From NCBI GenBank assembly GCA_026419775.2, contig JAOPGA020000334.1, positions 1 through 21,815 on the forward strand: a stretch of DNA of 21,815 bases, read 5' to 3'. This DNA is from Acrasis kona (Eukaryota > Heterolobosea > Eutetramitea > Acrasida > Acrasidae). This document shows positions 9,178 to 18,307 of the stretch, one piece after another. Every line of letters begins with the position of its first letter. Position 1 is the stretch's first letter. The notes beneath the pieces were generated by a model. That model did no database searches. It saw only the letters and a list, made by a program, of their open reading frames with translations, and was not told the DNA's origin. A program made the translations under genes and the position numbers.

Positions 9178-10560
9178 ATTTAAATATGCGCTTCTGGAGT
9201 TTTTGTCAATGGCTTTCAACTTTACCTTGAAGTCAGTGAGAGTTGATTTTTAAACTCCCGATACGAATATTTGAGCTTCCTAAGTATAATGGCTCAAGAA
9301 AAAATCAAAAATAAAAAACTTGGGTTGGGTCGAAATTAATTTTTTAATTTTTTCTATAGTAATATGGGTTAAAACGCCTAAATATACGTATCGGGAATTT
9401 TCGTCTCCAGCTTTTCAACTTTACCTTGAAGTCAGGGAGAGTTGATTTTTAAACTCCCGATACGAATATTCGAGCTTCATAAGCTTAACAGCTCAAGAAA
9501 AAATCAAAAATCAAAAAGTTTAGGTATGTTTCAAAACCGATTATTTATATTTTTGTGAAGCAATATACGTCAGAATGCTTAAATTCACGTATTCGGAGTT
9601 TTATTTTTGCTTTAATCAATCTGACATTAAACTCCCGTTACAAATATTTAAGCTTCTTATAAGAGATAGCTCTAGAAAAATCAAAATAAAATTCGACCCT
9701 AACCCAGTCTTGGAGATTTTTGATTTTTTTCTTGAGCTAGATAGCTTAGAAAGCTCAAATATTCGTATCGGGAATTTTAAAATCGACTCTCACTGACTCA
9801 AAGGTGAAGTTGAAAAGCTGGAGACGAAAATTCCCGATACGTATATTTGGGCGTTTTGACCTATATTACTCCAGAAAAAATTAAAAAATTAATTTCGAAC
9901 CAAACCCAAGCTTAACGATTTTTGATTTTTTCTCGAGCCATTATGCTTAGGAAGCTCAAATATTCGTATCGGGAATTTAAGAATCAACTCTCCCTGACTT
10001 CAAGGTAAAGTTGAAAAGCTTGGGACTAAAACTCCGAATACGTATATTTGAGCATCCTGACCTATATTCCTATAGAAAAAAATCAAAAATTAATTTCGAA
10101 CCAAACCCAAGTTTTTTGATTTTTGATTTTTTTCTATGTTAGCACGCTTAAGAACCTCAAATTTTCGTATCGGGAATTTTAAAAGTGACTTATGTTAACT
10201 TGTGCTGAAGTATAAAAGCTAGAAACAGAAACTCCAGATACGCATATTTGAGCATTCTGACCTATAATACTCCAGGAAAAAATCAAAAATTAATTTCGAA
10301 CCAAACCCAAGCTTAACGATTTTTGATTTTTTCTTGAGCCATTATACTAAAGAAGCTCAAATATTCGTATCGGGAATTTTAAAAGTGACTTATGTTAACT
10401 TATGCTGAAGTTAAAAAGCTAGGAACAGAAACTTTAGATAGGTATTTGAGTATTCTGACCTATATTACTCCAGAAAAAAATCAAAAATTTCGACTCAAAC
10501 CAGGCTTAACGATTTTTAAACTAGAACGCTTAGTAAGCTCAAATATTTATAAGATTTTAA
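9178..10560. repeat. Satellite block B: second inverted repeat of the same ~200-bp monomer
   Basis: The same marker as block A appears in one orientation at ~9252, ~9451 and ~9627 (diverged). It appears in reverse at ~9750, ~9954, ~10156, ~10355 and ~10535 (diverged), so the orientation switches at about 9700. The two adjacent reverse monomers around 10180-10440 are especially alike (AAAAGTGACTTATGTTAACT in both), pointing to recent local amplification. At its right edge the array runs into the truncated DIRS recombinase, so the array cut that element or expanded into it. Confidence 0.9.
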
Positions 10561-10854
10561 AAACTGATTTAACAAAATGATGTTAGCAAGCGATATAAAT
10601 GCGAAAGATTCTCTGACTGGATTACATGCATCCAAAACATAGCATACCAGATTCACTGCTACAGTAAAGTGATTGACAGAACCTCTACCTGTTTCAAGCA
10701 TTTCTAACAGATAATACTGAAGAGCTGTTTTGTCTATTGGGAAAAAGTCAATCCCATTGTATAGGCAATAGGTATCGTAACGCTCAAGTTCTCTCATATA
10801 TCTTTTGAGTTGTTGGTGCCAATACACGTTCACGCATTAATGCTCTGCAATAAA
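10525..10854 (-). pseudogene. DIRS-type tyrosine recombinase, N-terminal part (left of the MULE)
   Basis: Downstream half of a minus-strand recombinase interrupted by the Mutator-like element. It reads RALMRERVLAPTTQKIYER in one frame and, after a small shift near 10787, RELERYDTYCLYNGIDFFP and VNHFTVAVNLVCYVLDACNP. This is the helical core-binding (SAM-like) domain that precedes the catalytic domain in tyrosine recombinases, the integrases of DIRS retroelements. The plus-strand relic at 15530-15923 has the same domain (RELERFDIYYFYYNFDFFP). The catalytic R-H-R-Y region is absent because satellite block B begins at about 10560. Confidence 0.6.
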
Positions 10855-10863
10855 CCAGTCTGA
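10855..10863. repeat. MULE target site duplication, left copy
   Basis: CCAGTCTGA lies directly outside the left terminal inverted repeat (which begins GCGGATATCTG) and is identical to the copy at 14435-14443. Nine-base duplications are the hallmark of Mutator-superfamily insertion. Confidence 0.9.
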
Positions 10864-11072
10864 GCGGATATCTGAAATGTACAAAGGTTTTCTGAAATGT
10901 ACAAATAATTATCTGAAATGTACAACAAGGTATACAGGTCACCGAATAACTTATGTGAGGACCATTTTTTAATATGACTAACACAGTTTTGTACGCTCTT
11001 TCGAATGGTATGTGCCGCATCTCAAGATTTTCATGATCGCATTCCATCGGAATTTAATCATGATCATCAAAA
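10864..11072. repeat. MULE left terminal inverted repeat, 209 bp
   Basis: Reverse complement of 14267-14434 except that TCTGAAATGTACAA occurs three times here (10871, 10891, 10912) and once at the right end. The additional 41 bp are two 20-21-bp units. Subterminal repeats of this type often serve as transposase binding sites (inference). Confidence 0.9.
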
Positions 11073-11171
11073 ATGAATTTGTTGAGAATACCTCTATTAT
11101 TCAAGTACATTACACCAGTAGTGTTGAATGAGAATCAAAGTGCAAATTGACATTTAATTAAATTTTGACAT

Positions 11172-13912
11172 TTATTTTTTTGATCTCATTGATCTTCCGG
11201 AGGACATTCCTAGCTTTGATTGTTCTATCAGCTCACGGATCTCCCTGCTCTTTGACTTCGGTGCTTTCGATGATAAATGTTCCACTTCAACATCATCAAT
11301 TGATGCACGGCGAGAATGAGTTAGACGAAGGTCCGAGACGGTCTCACCGTTAATATCAACAGTAGTTGCGATACTGTCCTCTTGTTGATCCCCAGTCAAT
11401 GTTGTTGGTACTCTTCTTTTTCTCACAATGGTTGAAGAAATGATGGGTGTACTCTTGGTCTGTTTGAGGTTGCCTGGGGTGTCATCGTCTATCTGCAAAT
11501 TCCCTTCTTTCAAACTAGAAGCTTTGTTAGGTCCATCACCAGCGTCATTGTCATCGTCATCGTCAACAATGATCACCTTCCTCATTCTTTGGTTTGCTCC
11601 AGTGTGCATGGCCACAGTATCCAAGGCGTCACAGTCCTCATGGGTTTCTTCGGGACCATCAGACAATGAATAATTGTCAAACCCACCAAGCTGTTCATCA
11701 TCGCGGTCATAACCGCTATCATTGTCCTCGTCATCACTGTCTTGATGTTCCATCTCTAAAGCCCTCTCAAGAGCTCTTGTCCTTGTACGTTGGGCGGGCT
11801 GCCTGGATGATGGCACTCGATCGGTTTCGAGTTCAACAAGGCCTCCTCTTGCCTTCTTCATTCTATATTGCGGCTTCCGACCAGGCTTGAACAACGCGTT
11901 TGTAATTGGAAGTGGAAGATGCGGTGCCTTCGTTAGTTTTGGATTGTTGTAGTGGTGCAACCAGTTCAATAATTTAAAAGGATCATTCGATGGGAAATCA
12001 GACTTGGTATTGTTCTTGTATAAATGTAGAGCAATAGCGTAGATATGACCACACGCTTTTCCGCCTTGGTAGTTATAGTCCCCACTTTCTAAAAATACAT
12101 TAATTTATCCAAAATAAATAAACCAACCTGAAACGAGCTTCGGACATGTTATTTGTGTAGAACATCCCATAACTACACATTCTATTGATAGAGGTCCATC
12201 GGTGATAAAATGGAACTCTATATTGTTCATCATGCCAGGTACTTTGAAAATAATTACCGACAAACATGGGGTATTTGACTTCTAGTTCATCAAAATATTC
12301 AAGGTATTGCTCTTCGGTTTTGCATGCAACCATACTTCTTACAATATCTAGGACAACATTTATATCCTCTACCTCATGCAGCTCTTTATTACTTGATGCT
12401 TTCAACCACATTTGCACAGATTGAAGCACGTGGAACACACATATTAGGAACTCAAACATGTCCGACATGGCCAACTTCTCAGCGGCTCCATCATCAATCA
12501 TAAAAGTAAGGGTCCCATTCACCTTCTATAAACTTCTCTTCGGTTAAGAGATAATTTTTAATAGTTTGTAGGATCCTCTTCAGTTGCTCACCAGTCACAT
12601 CGGATGTTAATGATATAAAAGGAACGCATGTACGCCTAGTTTTATCATGATGCGTAGTGAACACTTGGATTGGAATGGAGTGGTCCTTGTTGTCATCTTT
12701 CAAACCATCAACAACAGCCCAGCAGAACTTATAAACTGAGTCGAGCCCTACTATTGTTTGGACAAACTTTTTGCACTTTAGGAGTTTATCTCGAGCGATA
12801 AATAGGAACTCAAAGTCGGTTGGAGTCATTTCAGTTACAGAGCGATTGTCAACATTAGAAATAAAAATATATCTTCCGTTAGACTCATTTGCAAACTTTT
12901 CAGCATGATGAATCGCTTTATTAAATTGTTCCTTTGAGCCTCCACTTTTCACCCTCAAATGATACTTCATGTTTGAAAGCTGTCGAGAGTGGATGTCATA
13001 ACGGGTATCCATAGAGCTTGAAGCAGTCCGGTTGTACTTCTTACCGATCTTGCTCTTGGCCTTTGTGTTTGAAAGGTCAAGGTACTCTTTCTTGATCTGT
13101 GACTTGACATAACGAGATACCGGGAGTTGTCCAAGCTTTGGATGAAAGAGTGACACATGAGTACCTTTCCCAAACACACGACATGTGTAAAATAGCTTTG
13201 AATCTTTCCTCTCAACAAACATATCTATTTTGATCGAAGCGGTACACCCTTTCTTTACCACACAGAGTGTATCTTGACATGATTTTGTGTACTCGGTGCA
13301 GAGCAAATGTATACCGTCTCCTTTTGGTGTGGGGAAATCTCTTGCTTGGCCTCCTCGCATGGTAGATACTGGCTTACTCTGATTCTTTTTGTTCAGCAGC
13401 CTGTTGATTGCGGCAGGAATATATAGAGTCTTCCATCTCCAGCGACTTTGACAGAAAGGGTGGTTGTCAAACAAATGTGGTGTGTCCTCTGCAGAGCAAA
13501 TAAATAATGCTACTTCATTTTGGTCCACGGGGAATCTTTGGATACTTTGTTGCTTTCTGTACTTAATGAGTGCATCATTGTTTATGTACGCTCCATGGTG
13601 ACCCTTATCCTTTGTGCATGGTCCTTTCTTTGCATCGCTGTTGCACCAGCACCTATCATCGACTGCCCATTGAATACCACTGTCAAACTCTGAATTGGAC
13701 GAATGCGAGTCATCTTCAGATTGCGAATGCTGGGGGCCTTTTGTTTCCTTGTCAAAAGATGAGTCAATTTCATCGCTACTGATTTGTGGTGCTGCATCTT
13801 GAGGAGAGCGGTACTCTGCTTCGGAGCTTTCAGAGCCAGATTGTGTGTTGTTTTGTGGTAGGGACCCGAAATAGGGATTCTTTTTAGAGTGCCTTTGTTT
13901 TTTTTGTTTCAT
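11172..13912 (-). pseudogene. MULE transposase (DDE, with WRKY-GCM1-like zinc finger)
   Basis: Catalyses excision and integration of the surrounding element in the nucleus. First reading segment, 13912-12494 (472 aa): acidic, serine-rich N-terminus; a Cys/His cluster at about 205-252 (LLC, SCQDTLC, GC, GTH) like WRKY-GCM1/FLYWCH fingers of MULE transposases; first catalytic Asp in VGLDSVYKF (D391). A one-base shift in a T run at about 12504 moves to the frame 12522-12100, with DDGAAEKLAM (second Asp), CVFHVLQSVQMWL (conserved C/H) and NNMSEARF (catalytic Glu). A second break at about 12090-12134 can be bridged by a candidate 46-nt GT-AG intron. The frame then has YQGGKACGHIYAIAL, the Cys-x-His half of a SWIM finger whose first Cys pair is missing, and an acidic/basic tail (IIVDDDDDNDAGD) ending at 11172. 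Start chosen at the ATG at 13912, ahead of KQKKQRHSKK. Confidence 0.85.
12089..12134 (-). other. Candidate 46-nt intron in the MULE transposase
   Basis: On the minus strand the stretch begins GTTTCAGG and ends TATTTTTAG. Removing it joins the NNMSEA segment to SGDYNYQGGKACGH in frame (phase 1) and avoids the stop in the read-through. The donor is not a strong consensus, so an ordinary deletion or frameshift is the alternative. The spacing between the catalytic Glu and the SWIM-like motif is shorter than usual for MULEs. Confidence 0.35.
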
Positions 13913-14266
13913 GTTTGTGCTTCAACAACACATTATTCCGCGTTTTTATAGTTGTAGAGTGTATCGTTAGCGGTCATNGTTAGTTCGCTTCATCCATCTG
14001 CGCTGACATTCATGTTTTTAGTAACTTATTACAACACAAACAATTCAAGAGGCCAAATACCAAATCAATGGAAAGAAGATGAACTTTAGTAATTTCACTT
14101 TCGATACGATTATAAGACACAAGAGGCACTAATATTTATGATGGCAGTTTAAATTCATTCATTATTAATTCGGAACAGACTGATAACTCAATAAGACAAT
14201 AAAACACAATGCTTATCACTTTATTGCGCTGAGCGAATGTAATTTAACATAATAAAAAAATATTAA
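13913..14266 (-). promoter_or_regulatory. MULE 5' non-coding region
   Basis: About 350 bases between the transposase start and the right terminal repeat, AT-rich, with no ORF and one ambiguous base at 13979. It should hold the transposase promoter and leader. No single TATA element or initiator can be assigned with confidence. Confidence 0.35.
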
Positions 14267-14434
14267 TTTTGATGATCATGATTAAATTCCGATGGAATGC
14301 GATCATGAAAATCTTGAGATGCGGCACATACCATTCGAAAGAGCGTACAAAACTGTGTTAGTCATATTAAAAAATGGTCCTCACATAAGTTATTCGGTGA
14401 CATGTATACCTTGTTGTACATTTCAGATATCCGC
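14267..14434. repeat. MULE right terminal inverted repeat, 168 bp
   Basis: Begins TTTTGATGATCATGATTAAA on the inside and ends GATATCCGC at the outer edge. Inverted relative to 10864-11072 and near-identical apart from the expansion in the left copy. Confidence 0.9.
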
Positions 14435-14443
14435 CCAGTCTGA
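14435..14443. repeat. MULE target site duplication, right copy
   Basis: CCAGTCTGA, identical to 10855-10863 and directly outside the terminal inverted repeat. Confidence 0.9.
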
Positions 14444-14600
14444 ATTCTAGAAGAGCTTCCCGTTGAACTTGGTTGCTATCCAGTGCGTCCAACCAGAGTT
14501 GCGATGAATTTCCGCCGACTTGTCACCGGTTATCAAGTGGCTCACATCCATGAATTCCAAAGAAATGGATTGTAAAAGCATCCACCAAGGCGCTGATAAC
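14436..14600 (-). pseudogene. DIRS RNase H end and recombinase linker (right of the MULE)
   Basis: Upstream half of the interrupted minus-strand DIRS gene. One frame reads SLEFMDVSHLITGDKSAEI, which resembles the C-terminus of a DIRS RNase H (the pattern of HIPG-N-ADALSR). Another frame, open from about 14527, reads LDALDSNQVQREALLEFRL. Across the excised MULE this joins VYCRALMRERVLAPTTQ without a stop. RNase H followed by the recombinase is the standard DIRS order. The RNase H call is weaker than the recombinase linker. Upstream reverse transcriptase of this copy is not present, because the other DIRS relic begins at about 14606 in the opposite direction. Confidence 0.5.
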
Positions 14601-14605
14601 CACAC

Positions 14606-15923
14606 TTGAAGCCAAAGGAATTGTTTCAAGGAGGGCAACTCAGATTCTACCACAAAGCTTGGTCCAAGTATGGCGTCGCCAAGAAAACAATCAACACCAT
14701 CCGCTACAGCTTACAACTCCACCGACAGAATTTGACAATAATAGATGTGAGATCAAATTCCAAACTCACATTTGAACAAGAAATGTGGGTGGACCAACAT
14801 ATAAAAGAGATCCTCCAACAAAGATTCCTGGAAGTACAGCAGCCATCGGACAACATTGTGATTTTACCTATACATTTAGTCCCAAAGAAACTAATTTGGA
14901 GGTTAATTATAGACATGAGAACAGTGAAATACATCCAAAAGGAAGCTCTCAAATTCAAGATCAAAACAGTAAAAACAATTTCATCAACTCTCCAAACAGG
15001 CCTCTGGCTCACATCATTAGATCTGGTGGCAGGGTTGTCCCATTACATTCTTCAATTTGGGATCTTCTAGCATTCAAGCACAAGAACAGAGTTTTTCGAT
15101 ATTGCACCCTTCCGTTTGGCCTAAATGTAGCACCGATAGGTTCTCAAAGATTGTAAAGCAGGTAATCATTACCCTTTGCAGATATGGCATTCATGTGTAC
15201 AGTTATTTAGACAATATTCTAATCATTGCTCCAACAAGAGAGGAAAGCCTTCGCTCTACAAAGATTGCAGTGAACGTCTTGTAAGAGTTGGGTTGGGCCA
15301 TCTCCAAATTAAAAAGTCAATTAGTCCCAACTCAACAACTCGTACACCTCGGAGTCAAACTCGATACAGAAAAGGGAGAGGTTTGCATCCCACATGACAA
15401 ACTAAAAAAATTGATCTCAGAAATTAATTCAGTGTTAACAAGATCTACAATGCCCATCAAGCAACTAGCATCACTAATTAGCCGGTTGAACTTCTCCACT
15501 GTAGCTTTCAGGTGGCTGAGACAGAATTACATTATAAGAGAATTGGAACGCTTTGATATATACTATTTTTATTATAATTTTGATTTTTTTCCACCAGACC
15601 CTATAGCTATACAATATTATTTATTCTATATACTAGAGAACAAAAGAGGTGCTTTAATTAATCATTTCACTGCTGTTATCAATCTGTTTTGTTATATAAT
15701 AAGAATTAATAATCTGACTTATATAGCTGGAGTTGCAAAATTGGCATCTGATTACAAGAAAATGTGGGAAAAGAACCACAATTGCAAACTATTTGACCCA
15801 CTACATGCTTTCGCTATTAAATTTTATGTTGAGAACCATCCACCATCCATTTCTGATTTTGTTTTTGCAAGAAATATTCTGACGTCAAGATTACTCAAAG
15901 TAAACCCTTGTTGCAATTGGTAA
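14606..15923 (+). pseudogene. DIRS retroelement relic: reverse transcriptase fused to recombinase N-domain
   Basis: Plus-strand DIRS relic in three frames. 14606-15070: GGQLRFYHKAW (typical DIRS RT beginning), LVPKKLIWRLIIDMRTV (palm entry) and motif A region LTSLDLVAGLSHYIL. About 15057-15135, next frame: FKHKNRVFRYCTLPFGLNVAP (the F-Y-x-x-LPFGL-x-AP block). 15135-15284, third frame: SKIVKQVIITLCRYGIHVYS then YLDNILII, where the catalytic YLDD carries Asn for the second Asp. A TAA at 15282-15284 is followed in the same frame by AISKLKSQLVPTQQLVHLGV and LASLISRLNFSTVAFRW (RT thumb). It then runs directly into RELERFDIYYFYYNFDFFP, the recombinase core-binding domain, to TAA at 15921-15923. RNase H is missing and the recombinase lacks its catalytic half. 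Confidence 0.75.
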
Positions 15924-16364
15924 TTTTAATTTTATTTTAATAAAAATAGTTGTTACAACTTTTTTTAATACTTTGTGTTCATGGTTCCAATGCGGAACAC
16001 GGATATTGGCTTCACATACTTTTGGAACCATCCATTCTTCAGTTCAATAATTTCATCCCAAGGGATAAATCTACCAATAAACCGATAGCATCGTGCAACC
16101 CAGTTCTTTTTATGAAGTGTGACATAATACTTTATTCCACAGCTCATCAAAACCTCCGAATTGAGCGGACACAGCGAAGCAATTGTTTGATCAAAAAGCC
16201 TCCGGTTCCACCGGTCACCGAAATCCAAAAGTCACCAGATCCACCGAACAGCAAGGCCTCCAGTTCCACCGGTCACCGGATCCTTCAAAACAAAAAGTCA
16301 CCGTCACGTCTGGTTTATGGTGTGCTGTATAAAATTGTTCTAATATTGCAATTAAACATATTTA
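15924..16364. other. Region with a small minus-strand coding-like piece and a GC-rich repeat
   Basis: The minus strand is open from 16228 to 15965 and its end reads like protein (YRFIGRFIPWDEIIEL, NGWFQKYVKPISVF), possibly the tail of an unknown gene. No homology is recognised. Upstream of it, GTTCCACCGGTCACCG occurs at about 16205-16220 and 16264-16279 as part of a ~58-bp imperfect tandem duplication, locally GC-richer than its surroundings. The tandem repeat makes any reading frame there unreliable. Confidence 0.35.
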
Positions 16365-17402
16365 TTAGAACAAATAAAAAGCCTGTGCAGTGGTCTGCTT
16401 CTTTCCACTCTTGTTCTTCTTAATGGCATCCATCTGCTCCTGTAAGCGTCGGATAGCCTCGTCATCATCATCCAAATCAGCAGTTATCCTAGATCTCTTC
16501 CCCCTTTTTCATATTCTATGGACCTTTTCCTCTTTTTGTTGATGTCAAACTGTATACTTCTAGATCTAGTAGTGTTTTCCGTCATTTTACTGAGGTTGTC
16601 TTTGATGCATTTCATAAAGTTGCCAGCATGATATCCTTTTGAAAAGAAATCCTTTACATAATCTGCATCATACCATTCAAATAACAGGTTCATAGCGGTG
16701 AATATATAGCGGGCAATGTACAAAACCCTCTCCTTCTCCATCTCGTTGTCTCGAAGAAATGGAAATTGATCAAATTCCATAACACTTTTCGCAGCTTCTG
16801 CAAAGATCTCATCTTGCACCACGGAAAATGTGTCCTCAGATTCTGTCAGTCTCTTGCTGTGAGTTGCTGAACTTGTTGGTGCTGTTTTGTATAAAATCTT
16901 TTCCCCCCCTTCTTTGGAATTTTTCTCACCCATGCTTGTTTTGTGTGATATCAAGCTTTTGTTGTTTGGTTTGCCTTTCATCAACTCAAGCATCTCTTGA
17001 GAATTTTTTGATTGTAATGTCAATTTTGCTTTCTAAGCTGATCAGTGCCTTGTTGGTAGCAGCAGAATTTGACACTCAAAATTTATTGTTCTTGTTGTTG
17101 TTGTTGTTGTTGTTGGCTTTTTGGTTTCCAATAGTGACTCCTTTAGCTGTCTTGTTTACATCTTTTTTTTTTTGCGATTTATTGATCAGCTTGTCTTGAA
17201 CAGTTGTGTCTAAAATAATTACGGCGTAAAATGTATTTTGTTTACTTTTTTTTTCTGAATCATTTTTATCTGATGTAGAAGCCATATTTTTGGAAGGGGT
17301 GGCTTTCGGTGCTTTTAGCTGGGATTTTTTAGTTTTATCCTCTAATTGCTGTGCCTTTTTTTCTGTTGGCTTGATTGTTCTCTTACTTGGTCTTATGCTC
17401 AT
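16365..17402 (-). pseudogene. Unknown basic, low-complexity protein gene with apparent frameshifts
   Basis: A minus-strand coding region read in three pieces. 17402-17076: MSIRPSKRTIKPTEKKAQ, lysine/serine-rich, ending in a polyasparagine stretch encoded by a (AAC)n microsatellite and TGA. Sequence after that stop stays open (NSAATNKALISLESK). About 17023-16484: hydrophobic/charged, apparently folded part (SVVQDEIFAEAAKSVMEF, ERVLYIARYIFTAMNLLFEW). A shift in an A/G homopolymer near 16503-16512 leads to 16500-16365: SRITADLDDDDEAIRRLQEQ, MDAIKKNKSGKKQTT, probably coiled coil, with TAA at 16367-16365 overlapping AATAAA. The breaks lie in homopolymers, so one protein of about 340 residues with either sequence errors or decay is plausible. 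Function unknown. Confidence 0.5.
17093..17116. repeat. (TTG)n microsatellite
   Basis: Eight tandem TTG triplets, encoding a polyasparagine tract on the minus strand in the gene at 16365-17402. Confidence 0.85.
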
Positions 17403-17830
17403 TATTTTGAAATGTAATTAAAGTGGTTAATTTATCCACGTGTAAATAGTTATAGAAATATTACAACAAAGTACAAAATACATTTTATTTCATATGTTCT
17501 TCATGCATAAAGAAAATCATTGTGTATCTTTCATCTCCCTCTACTTCCATCATATAATGTAGTATTTGTGCTTTCCAGACCTCAAGCTATATTTAATTAT
17601 TATTTAGTATTTGTGTGCTGGGTTTTTCTTTTTATTGTGTATCTTATATCTATAAAAATCTTTTGGGCTGCACATTTTTTCACAATAATTCGCTTTCCCG
17701 ACACTACCGGTATATTTTCATGTTAATTTTGTATTGAATGTTAAGCGGTCTGAAATACAAATCACCGCCACTGTAATCCTCTGAGTTGAAGTTGAAAATA
17801 TAACCGCAAATATAAAAACAGTTATTTTTA
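17403..17830. other. AT-rich intergenic stretch
   Basis: Presumed 5' flank of the minus-strand gene starting at 17402. A plus-strand open frame at 17520-17726 is low-complexity and hydrophobic with no context, and I do not call it a gene. No RNA gene or repeat of note is seen. Confidence 0.35.
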
Positions 17831-18303
17831 TCAAAATGAGGGCGAGAGGCTGGGTTTTTTTAAATTATTAAAAAAGCCTGGCAATTTCAAAGGATACCCT
17901 TTCTTGATGTGTTCTGGTAAATTATTCCACGTTGAAAGCCAATTCCAAAAAACTTCTGTTTTAATTTACGCAGATTGTCTACATTATCATCTGATGAGAC
18001 ATGTTCTTAGTTTTGTTTATTTTTGGTAAAATTCTCCCTGTACATTTGAAATCTTCATTTGTTTTGGAATTCAAGGAGCTTAACAACAGTTACATTAACA
18101 GGGGGATTTAGTGATTGGGCAGCAGTAGATAATAGCTCCTCAATTATTGTTACAGAAGGAGTCTGTGATAAGTTCTGTTTTACAGCATTAATTCTATTCC
18201 TGTAAGCATGATATGGCTTAATGTGCTCGTTGTACATAAATTTACCCAATATCTGTGGATTAAAAGCCGCTGTTCCTGCATTAATAATGTTTGTACTCTG
18301 CAA
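17831..18303 (-). pseudogene. Unknown protein C-terminal fragments
   Basis: Two coding-like stretches on the minus strand. 18303-18055 reads TNIINAGTAAFNPQILGKF, then NEHIKPYHAYRNRINAVKQN and a helical end to TGA. Further on, VDNLRKLKQK in one frame, then after a shift at a T run near 17946-17952, WNWLSTWNNLPEHIKKGYPL and FFNNLKKPSLSPSF to TGA at 17833-17831. They could be terminal exons of one gene separated by an intron and broken by an indel. The family is not recognised. Upstream it abuts the SINE-like candidate. Confidence 0.4.
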
Positions 18304-18307
18304 CGTT

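Larger units (their letters stand above)
10864..14434 (-). mobile_element. Mutator-like element (MULE), 3,571 bp
   Basis: A complete DNA transposon: long terminal inverted repeats (10864-11072 and 14267-14434), 9-bp target duplications, and one minus-strand transposase gene. The termini read GCGGATATCTGAAATGTAC. Apart from a 41-bp length difference and a G/T mismatch near 10938/14405, the repeats look identical over about 168 bp, so the insertion is recent. It sits inside a DIRS recombinase gene. The transposase has one visible frameshift, so this copy may be non-autonomous unless the extra base is a sequence error. Confidence 0.9.

Noticed and set aside
5741-10560. CRISPR array (regularly spaced repeats)
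   Set aside because: The 200-bp period, inverted orientation, conserved 'spacers' and eukaryotic context all argue for a satellite.
11165-11890. Plus-strand ORFs opposite the MULE transposase tail, and 13570-13782
   Set aside because: Opposite-strand shadows of the transposase frame.
14447-14653. A single complete RNase H domain on the minus strand
   Set aside because: Only the final segment (HLITGDKSAEI) resembles RNase H. Upstream residues overlap the plus-strand DIRS start and do not show the catalytic Asp/Glu positions.
17520-17726. 68-codon plus-strand hydrophobic ORF
   Set aside because: Phe/Ile/Val-rich translation of AT-rich sequence, with no start context, homology or neighbours to support it.
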